From: Bacillota bacterium
Lineage (GTDB): Bacteria; Bacillota; Syntrophomonadia; Syntrophomonadales; Syntrophomonadaceae
Direction: 5' to 3'
Assembly (NCBI GenBank): GCA_023395515.1
Contig: JAEWZB010000041.1
Location: 3,117-67,116, forward strand
Length of the DNA stretch: 64,000 bases
A model generated the notes under the pieces. The model was not told where the DNA came from, ran no database searches, and was given only the letters and a program-made list of their open reading frames with translations. A program made the translations under genes and the position numbers. Numbering within the stretch: the stretch's first letter is position 1; each line of letters starts with the position of its first letter. Positions 26,874-36,159 of this stretch are shown piece by piece.

Positions 26874-28232
26874 TTAAATATGTTCCGGTACTGTTACAAA
26901 AGGAGGGAGCTTCAAAGAGTTAGTTGATGATTCGGTTACTTCTAAATTTAAAGCTGCTAATGCATTAAATTCGTAATCACTATAGTCAAGAAGTAATTTA
27001 CCATCATATATTTTTACCGTGTTTCCCACTATTGTGAGGCCGATACCATGCTCCAGAGTATTAGATTTAGTTGTTAGAAGCTTTTTATTCTTTGAAGTCA
27101 ATATAATATTTTGCTTGGAGTTTTTAATATTAATTAGGAGAAAACCGCCTTTTTTATAGCAATTAATTATGATGAAAGGAGTTATATTAGGATCGGATAT
27201 ATTTTGGCACGCTTCCAACGCATTGTCTATTAAATTGGAAAAAATGCTGCATAGATGCAAATTGTTTATTGCGTCTTCATCTTCCAGCTGTACAGTAACC
27301 TTCATATTAATATTATTATTTTTAGCCAAAGAATATTTATTTTGTAAAAGTGCATCGACAATTAAATTGTCGCAGAAGGGATTTATGATAGTGCTATCAA
27401 TACTTAAAGCTAAATTATCAGTGTATTGTTTTACTCTACTATCCTTGTTTTCTAAAAGAGTATAGATGGTCTGGACATGATTTTTCATATCATGCTTATC
27501 TTTTCTTATAATTGATATATACTTACTGAGTTGTTCATAATGATTCAACTGCAGTTCTAGTTGCTTTTCATAAAAGTCTAGCTTCTTATTCAACAATGTT
27601 AAACTGGTTAATTTTTTCATGGCGATTATCAAGCCCGCATTTGCTAATATACACAAAAACGTAGAGATATATAATATCCCCAAAAAGGTATTGAAGTTAT
27701 AGTAGCCTGCCATCAGTACGATAATAATTATGGGATAGATCTGACTTAATGGAAAAAACATAAATAAGGACATTTGGTTTGTTTCAATATCCCCAGTATA
27801 GAGCTTCCATGCGGTTATAGTCAGCAATATGACGATGAGGAAGATCACATTGCCTATGAGCATACTGGGTATATCAGGAAAAGTGAGGTTAGATGAGCCC
27901 GAGAGTTCAAAACCATATAATGCGCTTAATGTTATATAAATAAGAATTTCGGTGATTAATCCGATAAATAGTATTAAACCAAAAGTGAAGAATTTTTGGG
28001 CTATCTTCGCTTCATAAAGAACGACAATTAGAAAGAGCACGATGGCAGGCTCTACGGAAGCATCTAGCAATAAATTATCTCTGTTCAGAATTATCCTTAA
28101 ATAGCGAGTTGAAATACTTAATAACACGAATAGCATACCTGAAAGCATATACTTTGGCTTAATAATAGTCCGCAGAAAAAGGGCATATATTACAATATGA
28201 AATGAAAATCCCAATAGAGCTACAGCAGTCAT
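26874..28232 (-). CDS. AgrC-like GHKL sensor histidine kinase
   Basis: The 452-residue protein has six to seven membrane helices in its first 205 residues, then a coiled linker and a GHKL kinase domain. The phosphorylation region is RKDKHDMKNHVQTIY with the conserved His, the N-box is FSNLIDNALEAC, and a GIGLTIVGNTV segment closes the ATP site. This is the plan of AgrC/VirS/ComD peptide-sensing kinases. It lies downstream of a LytTR regulator on the same strand, its likely partner. No agrB or clear agrD-like peptide gene was found in the 217-base gap between them, so the signal is unknown. Its ribosome site is weak. Confidence 0.88.
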   Translation of the reverse strand: MTAVALLGFSFHIVIYALFLRTIIKPKYMLSGMLFVLLSISTRYLRIILNRDNLLLDASVEPAIVLFLIVVLYEAKIAQKFFTFGLILFIGLITEILIYITLSALYGFELSGSSNLTFPDIPSMLIGNVIFLIVILLTITAWKLYTGDIETNQMSLFMFFPLSQIYPIIIIVLMAGYYNFNTFLGILYISTFLCILANAGLIIAMKKLTSLTLLNKKLDFYEKQLELQLNHYEQLSKYISIIRKDKHDMKNHVQTIYTLLENKDSRVKQYTDNLALSIDSTIINPFCDNLIVDALLQNKYSLAKNNNINMKVTVQLEDEDAINNLHLCSIFSNLIDNALEACQNISDPNITPFIIINCYKKGGFLLINIKNSKQNIILTSKNKKLLTTKSNTLEHGIGLTIVGNTVKIYDGKLLLDYSDYEFNALAALNLEVTESSTNSLKLPPFVTVPEHI

Positions 28233-28449
28233 TTTTACTGTTAGTCAAGACATAGAAAAAAAGTGAGGAAGTGTCGGCGATGTAAAAAGTAAGAGTAGAG
28301 GACTTTTTGAAAATTAAACGTAAAGTGGGTCTTGACATTCTCCTTTTTTGAAATGTGTAATCAAGTATAAAAATTTTCATTAATCGAAGTTAAAATCATT
28401 AGTAATTACTTATATATCATACTTATATCTTTATTTGAACCTTCTGTAA

Positions 28450-29196
28450 TTATTTTGTAAAAGTATTAGGTATCTTTCCAATATAGTTGATAAATTGAGT
28501 TTTAACACAAGAGTATTTTAATTGGCTAATGGGTATTTCTATTTGATTATTAAGTATAAAATTGTGCTTCCCTAGCTTGGTAACTTTATCCATATTTATA
28601 GCGAAACTTTTATGACAGATAATAAATCTTTGATCCAGAGAATCGACGAATTTAGTTAGCTTTTCATATTTAGAATAAAAAGTATCTATAGTGTGTATGT
28701 TGATTTTTCTTAATGCCGTCTCAATATAATAGATGTCGTTTAAGTTTACAGCATATACGGAATTTTTAGTGGCTACAGTTATAAAGTTATTTTTATTTTC
28801 CAAAGATGTCGATATAGCCTTATAAAGTGCCTCATAAAATTTGTGTTTATCAATCGGCTTAGAGAGAAAGTAAATATGATCAACACTATACACATCTTCA
28901 AAATAACGGACATGGGCAGATAAGAAAATGATTTGAATATTTGAGCGCAGGTGTTTTATATTTTTCGCTAGATGAATGCCATTCATATCGTCCAATTCAA
29001 TATCACAAATAAGTACGTCAATTTGATGTGATTTTATTTCGCAATACTCCATTAATTCATGGCCGCTGTCAAATAGAAGTACACTGATATTTGTCATATT
29101 AGCAATATGAGTCATTTTTTCAATGCTTTCCGATAGCAACTGTTTAATATAATTCGAATGGGTTTTATTATCTTCACAGAGAATTATAGTAATCAT
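28450..29196 (-). CDS. LytTR-family response regulator
   Basis: The 248-residue protein has an N-terminal receiver (CEDNKTH acidic residues; LICDIELDDMNGI with the phosphoacceptor; FLSKPID with the lysine). A LytTR DNA-binding domain follows at about 140-240 (YYIETALRKINIHT ... QRFIICHKSFAINMDKV). These regulators control virulence, bacteriocin or surface-protein genes in other Firmicutes by binding direct repeats. It is transcribed away from the surface-protein block that begins at 29690, and with the following kinase makes a two-component pair that may control that block. No clear LytTR direct repeats were identified by eye. Confidence 0.9.
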   Translation of the reverse strand: MITIILCEDNKTHSNYIKQLLSESIEKMTHIANMTNISVLLFDSGHELMEYCEIKSHQIDVLICDIELDDMNGIHLAKNIKHLRSNIQIIFLSAHVRYFEDVYSVDHIYFLSKPIDKHKFYEALYKAISTSLENKNNFITVATKNSVYAVNLNDIYYIETALRKINIHTIDTFYSKYEKLTKFVDSLDQRFIICHKSFAINMDKVTKLGKHNFILNNQIEIPISQLKYSCVKTQFINYIGKIPNTFTK

Positions 29197-29689
29197 TAAT
29201 CAATTTTTCTCCATTTGGATTATCATGGATATTTTACCATAAGTTTAGTGAAAGATAAATTGAGAAATCTAAATAAATACGAAGATTCCCGCATGTTCTC
29301 CACATTCCTGCCAGTTGTTGCCATGAGACCAGAAGCCCAACATCTCACTTCCAATTCCCATACAGGTGGAAAATCCCATCCTGAAGCAGATTTTTATATC
29401 ATTGTGCCTTATTCTATATGTGATAACAATTAAGAAGTGTAGTCTGTTCGTTATTTACTTTTTATGGTAGGCGAAAATCTTAGTTATTACATTATGCGCA
29501 TTAATTATTACATATTAAAAATAGAGGTTAAGCGCATTGTTATAATTTTTAATATCTATGGAGTAATGTGTGAAAGTACTCGTATTTGGGGAGAAGGGAG
29601 AAAGGTAACAGACGACGGGACAGTGCCTAAAGTCGGATTTGGTCACCAATGGCACATATTCTTGAAAGTATAGTTAAAGGAGGATAAAA
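29197..29689. other. Intergenic region between LytTR regulator and stalk-domain gene
   Basis: Nearly 500 AT-rich bases separate divergent genes. Two frames of about 70 codons (29215-29433 and 29464-29673) lack ribosome sites and recognisable domains, so I do not call them genes. GCGCATTAAT (about 29498) and GCGCATTGTT (about 29534) are a loose direct repeat upstream of the stalk-domain gene and could be a regulator site. Promoters were not assigned. Confidence 0.35.
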
Positions 29690-30157
29690 ATGAAGCAGTG
29701 GAAACGTGGGCTTGCCGCGTTCATAGCAATGATGATTCTGTTGCATGTTTTGATAATCCCGGTTTACGCACAGGATGACATAAAGGTTGTTTTAAACGGA
29801 AATAGTATTAAGTTCGATGTGCAGCCTCAAATTATTGACAACCGGACCATGGTGCCAATGAGAGCAATTTTTGAGGCATTAGATGCCGAGGTGAGTTGGA
29901 ATCAGGCTAACCAAAGCATAGTAGCCACAAAAGAGAATATGACAATCGAAATGACAATTGGTCGTAAAGCCATTTATTCTAATGGGGTGAAAAATGATAT
30001 GGATGTTGCGCCGGTAATTATTAATTCCAGAACACTTGTACCTGTTCGGGCAATCGCGGAAAGTTTTGATTGTGAGGTTAGATGGGATAGTAATACCAAA
30101 ACGGTATATATTAATACGATTGTTTTGAACGAAGGACCTAATGAACAATTTAATTAA
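29690..30157 (+). CDS. Secreted stalk-domain (copper amine oxidase N-terminal type) protein
   Basis: The 155-residue protein has a signal peptide (RGLAAFIAMMILLHVLIIPVYAQ). Two copper-amine-oxidase-N-like beta units follow: IKVVLNGNSIKFDVQPQIIDNRTMVPMRAIFEAL and a second NSRTLVPVRAIAESF unit. This module is common in cell-surface proteins of Clostridia and Paenibacillaceae and is structural, not an oxidase. AAAGGAGG precedes the ATG. The next secreted gene starts 19 bases after its stop, so the two are probably co-expressed. Function beyond a surface or wall role is unknown. Confidence 0.85.
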   Translation: MKQWKRGLAAFIAMMILLHVLIIPVYAQDDIKVVLNGNSIKFDVQPQIIDNRTMVPMRAIFEALDAEVSWNQANQSIVATKENMTIEMTIGRKAIYSNGVKNDMDVAPVIINSRTLVPVRAIAESFDCEVRWDSNTKTVYINTIVLNEGPNEQFN

Positions 30158-30176
30158 TATTTGGAGGGAGAAAAAG

Positions 30177-32288
30177 ATGAGAAATACATATAAAAAAATT
30201 ATAACATTTATAGTCTTGTGTGTTTTTGTATTTTCTTATAATGTAAGTGCTTTTGCGGCTGGATATAATCGGAACAATATTGATGATTACGTTGGGCAAG
30301 TTATTGCAGATTTAAAAAATTGTACCTATAAAAAAGATAACAGACAGACTTACAACCCCTATAGCAAAAGATATTATAGCATGGATGAACAATGTGTGGG
30401 ATATGTAGTTGCCAGAATGGAAGAAAAATTGAAAACATCCGGCATTCCTGATAAGGGTTCAACTGGGGAGCCAGCTAAAGATATACCAAGCCGTTATGCT
30501 AGGTACTATGAGGGGAAGACCGTAACTTCATATATGACGGGTATTGAATATACTATTCACGCATATCAACATGATAATGGAGAACAATTAGTTGCAAATT
30601 GCTGGGCATCATTTAATACTGGGGGCAAATGGGGACATGTTGTGTTTGTTGAGGAAGTCATAAAAAAGAACAGCGATACCTATGTTTATTATACAGAAGG
30701 GGGAACTTCAGGGGTAGGCCAATTGAAGAGAGAAAAGCTACCTGACTTCTTAAAATTATATAAAGGTTACGTAGGCTGTGTTACATTCACTAAGCAACAT
30801 TCACATTCATACGATTCGTCTGGATACTGCACACAATGTGGAGTAGAATACCCAATCAGTATTTCGCTAATATCTCCCGCAACATATTACACAATAAAAG
30901 ATGATGTTCCGGTTAGGGACAGACCGTATTCACCCGATACTATTTTGAATTCTCTCTCTAAAGGTGCGGAGGTAACCGTAATTGGCAGCGGTAAAAACTC
31001 TGCCGGGAATCTCTGGTATAAACTGAGTGATGAAAAATGGATTTATAGCAATAATCTGACTAAGAAAAATCCTATACCAGCTTGTACTAGCCACTCATAC
31101 AACTCATACGGATACTGTGAAAAATGTAATGTTGAATATCCAATCAGCATTACTTCAATAGTACCTACTACATATTATGCGATAAAAGATGATGTTCCGG
31201 TTAGAGCTAGACCGTATTCATCTGATACTATTTTGAAATCTCTCTCTAAGGGTACGGCGGTAACTGTGGTTGGCAGCGGTAAAAACTCAATCGGAAACCT
31301 CTGGTATAAACTGAGCGATGAAAACTGGATTTATAGCAATAATCTGACTGAGGAAAACCCGGTTAAAGTTGTGAAATCTCTGCCTGTAGAAGAAGTAATT
31401 GTGCAGCCTTCTGCACCGGTAGCGCCCCACGTAAGAGAAGTGCCTGCCTACATGGCAAACGGCTTATACTCCATTCGATTGCAATCTACCAACGAATCTT
31501 TTGATGTCACCGACTATGGCACAGCCAAAGGGACGAATTTACAGCTTCAACCTTATTCCCAGAACACAGCTCAAATCTTTAGAATTGAAAATGTCAATAA
31601 CGTGGTGCGAATTTGGTCGGTATGCTCACCAAATTTAGTTGTGGATATTGGTGGCAATGATACTTCTAAGCGTAGACCTGGGGTTAACATTGATTTATGG
31701 ACATTAAATGTCGATTACAGCAAAAGTTATTGGATGGATCAGGAGTGGAGCCTTACCAGTGTCGGCAATGGAAGTTATCTGATTAGAGCCCTGCAATATC
31801 CGGGTTTAGTGGCGGGTGCTGTTGGTTCAAATGTGGAACTCGTTAGTGATTCTGCACCTGATTCAGCCAAACTTTGGATTATTGAACCAGTACATTACAG
31901 CCCCGAGCCCAGTACCAGCATAGACGGTGCGGAAGTGGCAGTTAAATGGGCACGAGAGCAGATAGGTAGTCATCGATGGGATTATTATTGTCTGGCCTTT
32001 GTATTTAACGCATATAAGGAAGCCGGAATTGCCAAAAGTTCTTTCGAGTATGCAAAATTAGCCGAAGATGCCTTTAGAACCAATACGGATCGCGAACCTC
32101 CTTATGGGGCCCTAGTATTCTATGAGTGGAAAGGCACTATAGACGGTGAATATAAGAACTGGGGGCATATGGGTATTCATATTGGTAACAATAAGGTGAT
32201 TCATGCTTTTGGCAAGCAAGGAGTACAAATTTCTCATGGACTTGATATTGCCGGCTGCAAATACACTGGTTGGGGTGTATGGAGATAG
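30177..32288 (+). CDS. Large secreted protein: CHAP-like, two SH3b, ricin-like and NlpC/P60-like domains
   Basis: The 703-residue protein starts at the ATG at 30177 (GGAGGGAG upstream; the in-frame ATG at 30141 lies inside the previous gene). A signal peptide (about 1-28) is followed by a CHAP/NlpC-like domain with Cys in MDEQCVGYV and His in WGHVVFVEE. Two SH3b repeats (about 235-305 and 330-400) each follow a CxxC-containing linker (SSGYCTQCGVEYP and YGYCEKCNVEYP). A ricin-type beta-trefoil spans about 425-575. The C-terminal domain has YYCLAFVFNAY and WGHMGIHIG, again a Cys/His hydrolase pattern. It is likely a cell-wall peptidase or amidase with wall- and sugar-binding modules. Two catalytic-type domains in one chain are unusual. 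Confidence 0.8.
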   Translation: MRNTYKKIITFIVLCVFVFSYNVSAFAAGYNRNNIDDYVGQVIADLKNCTYKKDNRQTYNPYSKRYYSMDEQCVGYVVARMEEKLKTSGIPDKGSTGEPAKDIPSRYARYYEGKTVTSYMTGIEYTIHAYQHDNGEQLVANCWASFNTGGKWGHVVFVEEVIKKNSDTYVYYTEGGTSGVGQLKREKLPDFLKLYKGYVGCVTFTKQHSHSYDSSGYCTQCGVEYPISISLISPATYYTIKDDVPVRDRPYSPDTILNSLSKGAEVTVIGSGKNSAGNLWYKLSDEKWIYSNNLTKKNPIPACTSHSYNSYGYCEKCNVEYPISITSIVPTTYYAIKDDVPVRARPYSSDTILKSLSKGTAVTVVGSGKNSIGNLWYKLSDENWIYSNNLTEENPVKVVKSLPVEEVIVQPSAPVAPHVREVPAYMANGLYSIRLQSTNESFDVTDYGTAKGTNLQLQPYSQNTAQIFRIENVNNVVRIWSVCSPNLVVDIGGNDTSKRRPGVNIDLWTLNVDYSKSYWMDQEWSLTSVGNGSYLIRALQYPGLVAGAVGSNVELVSDSAPDSAKLWIIEPVHYSPEPSTSIDGAEVAVKWAREQIGSHRWDYYCLAFVFNAYKEAGIAKSSFEYAKLAEDAFRTNTDREPPYGALVFYEWKGTIDGEYKNWGHMGIHIGNNKVIHAFGKQGVQISHGLDIAGCKYTGWGVWR

Positions 32289-32300
32289 AATAAAAGGTCA

Positions 32301-32501
32301 AGCGGAAGTAGAGAAAACTTATGCGGCAGTTGTGGTAAAAAACTGGAGACGGGCAGCAAATTCTGTACCTCCCGCGGAACCAAAATCAGTCTACCGGAAG
32401 AAAGCAGTAATGTATCGGGTATGTGTTCTCATTGTGAGGAGGAGATAATAGTGGCTAATTTTTGCCAGTGCTGTGGGCATGAGTTGGGGGGAATGGTGTG
32501 A
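32301..32501 (+). pseudogene. Truncated 3' end of a zinc-ribbon gene (paralogue of 35668-36159)
   Basis: In frame with the TGA at 32499-32501, about 66 residues align along the C-terminal zinc-ribbon part of the gene ending at 36159: LCGSCGKKLETGSKFCTS, then CSHCEEE and NFCQCCGHELGGM. It lacks the N-terminal coiled-coil half and any start codon. One cysteine of the CTSCG unit is Arg here (CTSRG). It also keeps the same TGATG overlap with its downstream neighbour. This is a 5'-truncated relic left after the block upstream (29690-32288) was joined to it. Confidence 0.75.
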
Positions 32502-33334
32502 TGTTCTGTGCGCAATGCGGAAAACCAAGTGACACGCAGAGTCAATATTGCTCCAATTGCGGGAGAGAACTTAAGAACATAAATGTAGTTATAAAAGTAG
32601 ATCTTGAAGCACCTGCTTATTGCGGCGGATGTGGGGAAGAGAACCGAGTCGGCAATTTTTATTACTGTATAAAATGCGGACAGGGTCTGGAACGTCTAGC
32701 AATGGATAAAAAAAATAGTCCTATGAGGGTAGCAGAGGAAAAGATCGCACCTGTGGTACAGAATACGATTGCTTTCAATAAGGACCTCTTTCAGGGATTG
32801 AAAATATATATTGCGCTAGTTACTTCTGTTATCAGTATAGTCTTGATTTTTCAAAAATGGATTACCGTGCCAGCCATCGGGAAACTGTCAAATCTTTTCG
32901 GTTATTCCCTGGAAAGTGAATATACCTTGTTTCAGGTTTTGGACTTTTTAAATACTTTCACCGATCATGTCGGTCGTATTAAAGGAACCGGTGATCTCAT
33001 GGTGATAGTAATCTTATTGTTAGCTGTAACGGTGATAACATTGTTAAGCCATGGAATATTCTGTTACAAATTATTGGCAAATTATCAACGGTCCTTTATA
33101 ACTGGAAAATTCGCGATGGCTATGTCTTTTATATTGCCAATTGTGGTATGGGCTATGGTGTTTTTTATCAACAGCCATGTCAGCCAAGAATCCGATGGTT
33201 ACATAAGACAAATTTTAGGCACCACCAACCACCCATTGTGGTTATTGCTAATAGGCGGGATTGGTCAATATGTTGCAATTAAAATAGCCGAAAAAGAAAG
33301 AATTGATGTCACGTCCAATAATGAAAACTATTGA
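32501..33334 (+). CDS. Double zinc-ribbon multi-pass membrane protein
   Basis: The 277-residue protein has two N-terminal zinc ribbons (CAQCG...CSNCG at 3-20 and CGGCG...CIKCG at about 42-62). Four predicted membrane helices follow between about 97 and 265. The first 90 residues are closely related to the start of the protein at 36159, after which they diverge entirely: there the partner domain is a propeller, here a membrane bundle. The ATG at 32501 overlaps the stop of the truncated zinc-ribbon relic. DNA here is clearly more AT-rich than in the related gene. Function unknown. Confidence 0.8.
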   Translation: MFCAQCGKPSDTQSQYCSNCGRELKNINVVIKVDLEAPAYCGGCGEENRVGNFYYCIKCGQGLERLAMDKKNSPMRVAEEKIAPVVQNTIAFNKDLFQGLKIYIALVTSVISIVLIFQKWITVPAIGKLSNLFGYSLESEYTLFQVLDFLNTFTDHVGRIKGTGDLMVIVILLLAVTVITLLSHGIFCYKLLANYQRSFITGKFAMAMSFILPIVVWAMVFFINSHVSQESDGYIRQILGTTNHPLWLLLIGGIGQYVAIKIAEKERIDVTSNNENY

Positions 33335-33478
33335 TGTTCCATGTATGCAGATATGGGTGAAAACAGAGTAACTAAGAGAAAGTAATAGCAAAGCAGAGTT
33401 TATCTGCCTTTATGGACTGCGGGAAGGGTAATCAAGACGACGGTAGGCTATAGAAAAGTTGGGGGGAGGGGAATCAAT

Positions 33479-35617
33479 ATGAAATACTGCAATCAATGCG
33501 GAGCAAAGATGAAGGATGCAGACAAATTTTGCATGAATTGCGGAGACGCATTTACCGAAACCGAAGCGAACGCCGGGCTACCTGTAGCAGGAGTTGCTCC
33601 CCCCCAGCCGCAATCGGTTCCGGGTGTGAAAAGAAACCTCCTGATCGGAGCCCTGCTGGCAGTTCTATTGGCAGCTGGCGGTCTTTGGGGCTGGCATATC
33701 TACGTTGCCAAAGACCAGATGAAAACCGGCCTGTACATAGCGGCGCGATATCTGGGAGAGTACAATTATGAGCAGGCGGTAGCGGCCTTTAGCGATATTA
33801 TCCGAATGAATCCTCAAGAAGTTAGAGGGTATCAGGGCCTGGCCCGTACCTATACCCTGCTGGGCCGTTACGAAGAAGCCTGGTCAATCTATGAAAAAGG
33901 TATGACCGTGGTCAGAACAGATCAAAAGCCAATTCTTCAGTTGGGACTGGCCAGTATGTACATAGATCAGAATAAATATCCCGAAGCGGAACAGGCCTAT
34001 AAAGAAATCATAAACACCCATTCAGACAAACTGGAAGCCTACTGGGGATTATCCCTGGCCTACCAGCAGCAAGGCAACGGCAGCCAGGCGGAATCCATTT
34101 TAAGGCAGGCCATCGAAAAGAATCCGGCAGATTACAGGGGCTACAACGCTCTCGCCACTTTCCTATATCAAAACGGACAATTAGAAGAGGCCTTAAACAG
34201 CATCATTCAATCAATTAGCCTGGAAATAAATCAGCAAGAAGCTTATTTAGTCCTAAATATGTTTCAGGGCGACTGGCCGAAAGTTCGGGATGCAGCCTCC
34301 AAGCTATCCAGCCGGCCCCTATCATCCATGCTGGAGTTCTACAGCTATTTCGTAGAGCAAGACTATGACCAGGCAATCAGCACCTACCAGGAAAAACTCT
34401 CCGGACGGGACAGAACGGACAAGGCAGTTATCCTGGCTGCCACCGCTCTGGTAAGAAGCGGGGATCAGGCCAGTGCCGATTCTCTTATTCAACAGCTCCG
34501 TCTTCACCTCCGCTTCACGCGATCGAACGACTGGCTGCTGAGCGAATTGGCCGCTTACTATCTGGCAGCAGGAGACCAGGAACAGGACTGGCAGGCCTAT
34601 AAATATGCCGACCGAGCCCTGAAAGCAAACGGTACCAACTTGGAGGCCGCTGCTGTGGGGCAAGCTGTAGGCTTTGGTGGTAATAGTATACAGGCGCTAC
34701 TGTACAGCTGGCAGCCGGTTAGCGCATTATGGGGGACGGCCAACACGGTTGGCAATACCGCGGGCAATATTGTCAACACCGGAATCGCTGCCCAGCAAGG
34801 CGGCTGGATTTACTACAATAATTATAAGTTGTATAAAATCCGTACCGACGGTTCCAGTAGGACCAAATTATCTTATGTTCCCTCATGGTATATCAATGTA
34901 GTGGACGAGTGGGTTTATTATAATGAGTTAAAATTTTTAAAGTCTGACCTGCCGTTTTGGTCTCGGGGTACGATCAATAAAATGCGTACCGACGGCAGAG
35001 GTAGGACCAAATTGAATGATGATGCGTCGGCGTATGTTAATGTGGTGGGCGACTGGATTTACTATACGAACGTGGGTGATGGTGGGAGAATCTATAAAAT
35101 GCGTACCGATGGCAGTGACAGAACTAAGTTGAATGATATGTGGTCATGTGATATTAATGTGGCGGGTGAATGGATTTATTACACGAATAGCGTGCTATTT
35201 AATTTTTGGCCTGGGCCAATCTATAAGATGCGTACTGATGGAAGCAGCAGGACCAAATTGAATGATGATGCTTCGGAATATATCAATGTGGCGGACGAGT
35301 GGCTCTATTATAATAATGGGAGCGATAGTGGCAAGCTATATAAAATCGGCACCGACGGCAGCGGCAGAGCTAAATTGAATGATGACCGGTCTAGTTATAT
35401 CAATGTGGAGGGCGAGTGGATTTATTATCAGAACGGGAGCGATGATTACAAGCTATATAAAATCCGCACCGACGGCAGCGGCAAAACTAAGTTGAATGAT
35501 GATGCGTCAGCATATATTAATGTGGCAGGCGACTGGATTTATTATAAAAACGGTAGTGACGATGACAAACTTTATAAAATCCGCCCTGACGGTAGCGGAC
35601 GTGGCCTTGTGCAATAG
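33479..35617 (+). CDS. Zinc ribbon - TM - TPR - DUF5050-like propeller protein
   Basis: The 712-residue protein starts with a zinc ribbon (C4, C7, C18, C21). One membrane segment (about 53-72), TPR repeats (about 85-330) and a C-terminal array of about seven 40-45-residue repeats (about 425-712) follow. Each repeat reads INVxGDWIYYxN...KxYKxRTDGSxRTKLND, the DUF5050 type predicted to form a beta-propeller. The ribbon should be in the cytoplasm and the rest outside. GGGGGGAGGGG precedes the ATG. The gene is GC-rich compared with the backbone. It opens a run of related genes to 38906. I infer a surface-binding or sensing role. Confidence 0.82.
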   Translation: MKYCNQCGAKMKDADKFCMNCGDAFTETEANAGLPVAGVAPPQPQSVPGVKRNLLIGALLAVLLAAGGLWGWHIYVAKDQMKTGLYIAARYLGEYNYEQAVAAFSDIIRMNPQEVRGYQGLARTYTLLGRYEEAWSIYEKGMTVVRTDQKPILQLGLASMYIDQNKYPEAEQAYKEIINTHSDKLEAYWGLSLAYQQQGNGSQAESILRQAIEKNPADYRGYNALATFLYQNGQLEEALNSIIQSISLEINQQEAYLVLNMFQGDWPKVRDAASKLSSRPLSSMLEFYSYFVEQDYDQAISTYQEKLSGRDRTDKAVILAATALVRSGDQASADSLIQQLRLHLRFTRSNDWLLSELAAYYLAAGDQEQDWQAYKYADRALKANGTNLEAAAVGQAVGFGGNSIQALLYSWQPVSALWGTANTVGNTAGNIVNTGIAAQQGGWIYYNNYKLYKIRTDGSSRTKLSYVPSWYINVVDEWVYYNELKFLKSDLPFWSRGTINKMRTDGRGRTKLNDDASAYVNVVGDWIYYTNVGDGGRIYKMRTDGSDRTKLNDMWSCDINVAGEWIYYTNSVLFNFWPGPIYKMRTDGSSRTKLNDDASEYINVADEWLYYNNGSDSGKLYKIGTDGSGRAKLNDDRSSYINVEGEWIYYQNGSDDYKLYKIRTDGSGKTKLNDDASAYINVAGDWIYYKNGSDDDKLYKIRPDGSGRGLVQ

Positions 35618-35667
35618 GATAATAGTTGTTGCGTAACCTATCAAAAAACTATCAAGGGGGACGAAAT

Positions 35668-36159
35668 GGAGTGGCTGATTTGAAAGAAACGGTCAATGAA
35701 GGTTTGGCAAAAGTCCAGGGAGGAATAGAGAATAGTAAAAAGAAGCTCGAATCCACCCGGGAGTTGAATGTTCTGCGCCAGGAATTGTCCGCGCTATTGG
35801 CGGAAAAAGGGAAAATGTACTTTAAGATGGGCCAGCATGTGCATTTGCTGGTACGCCGGGGCGATATCGAAAATGAAACCTTGGTAAACTTCAAAGAGGA
35901 AATAAAGAACCTAGATAAGAAGATATGGAGGATCCAGGGTGAAATAGACGCTCACAGCAAGGAAATAGGAGGCCGATGCGACAGTTGCGGCAAGGAACTG
36001 GACATGGGCAGCAATTTTTGCACCTCCTGCGGGGCCAAAGTCAGCCGTCCGGAAGAAAGCAATCAGGTTTTAGCGGTCTGTTCCCATTGTGAAGAAGAAG
36101 TAATGACTGCGGCCAATTTCTGCCAGTGCTGCGGACATGAACTGGGGGGGATGGCCTGA
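35668..36159 (+). CDS. Coiled-coil zinc-ribbon protein
   Basis: The 163-residue protein starts at GTG 35668 after GGGGGA. The frame is open further up but has no ribosome site. About 95 residues of charged coiled coil (KKKLESTRELNVLRQEL ...) precede two four-Cys units: CDSCG...CTSCG and CSHCEEE...CQCCG. No signal or membrane segment is seen, so it should be cytoplasmic. Its stop overlaps the next gene's ATG (TGATG), which implies translational coupling with the ribbon-propeller protein. A partner of the cytoplasmic ribbons of its neighbours is a reasonable guess. A truncated copy lies at 32301. Confidence 0.8.
   Translation, partial: GVADLKETVNEGLAKVQGGIENSKKKLESTRELNVLRQELSALLAEKGKMYFKMGQHVHLLVRRGDIENETLVNFKEEIKNLDKKIWRIQGEIDAHSKEIGGRCDSCGKELDMGSNFCTSCGAKVSRPEESNQVLAVCSHCEEEVMTAANFCQCCGHELGGMA

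Noticed and set aside
28159..28380. Possible small peptide gene between the LytTR regulator and the kinase (AgrD-like)
   Set aside because: The frame overlaps the kinase start, has no ribosome site and lacks a charged C-terminal tail or Cys/Thr ring pattern of AgrD.
29215..29433. 72-codon plus frame upstream of the stalk-domain gene
   Set aside because: No ribosome site, no hydrophobic or domain pattern, and the composition resembles non-coding DNA.
32203..32448. 81-codon plus frame overlapping the end of the wall-hydrolase gene
   Set aside because: It runs out of frame across the zinc-ribbon relic, whose correct frame gives clear homology to 35668-36159.
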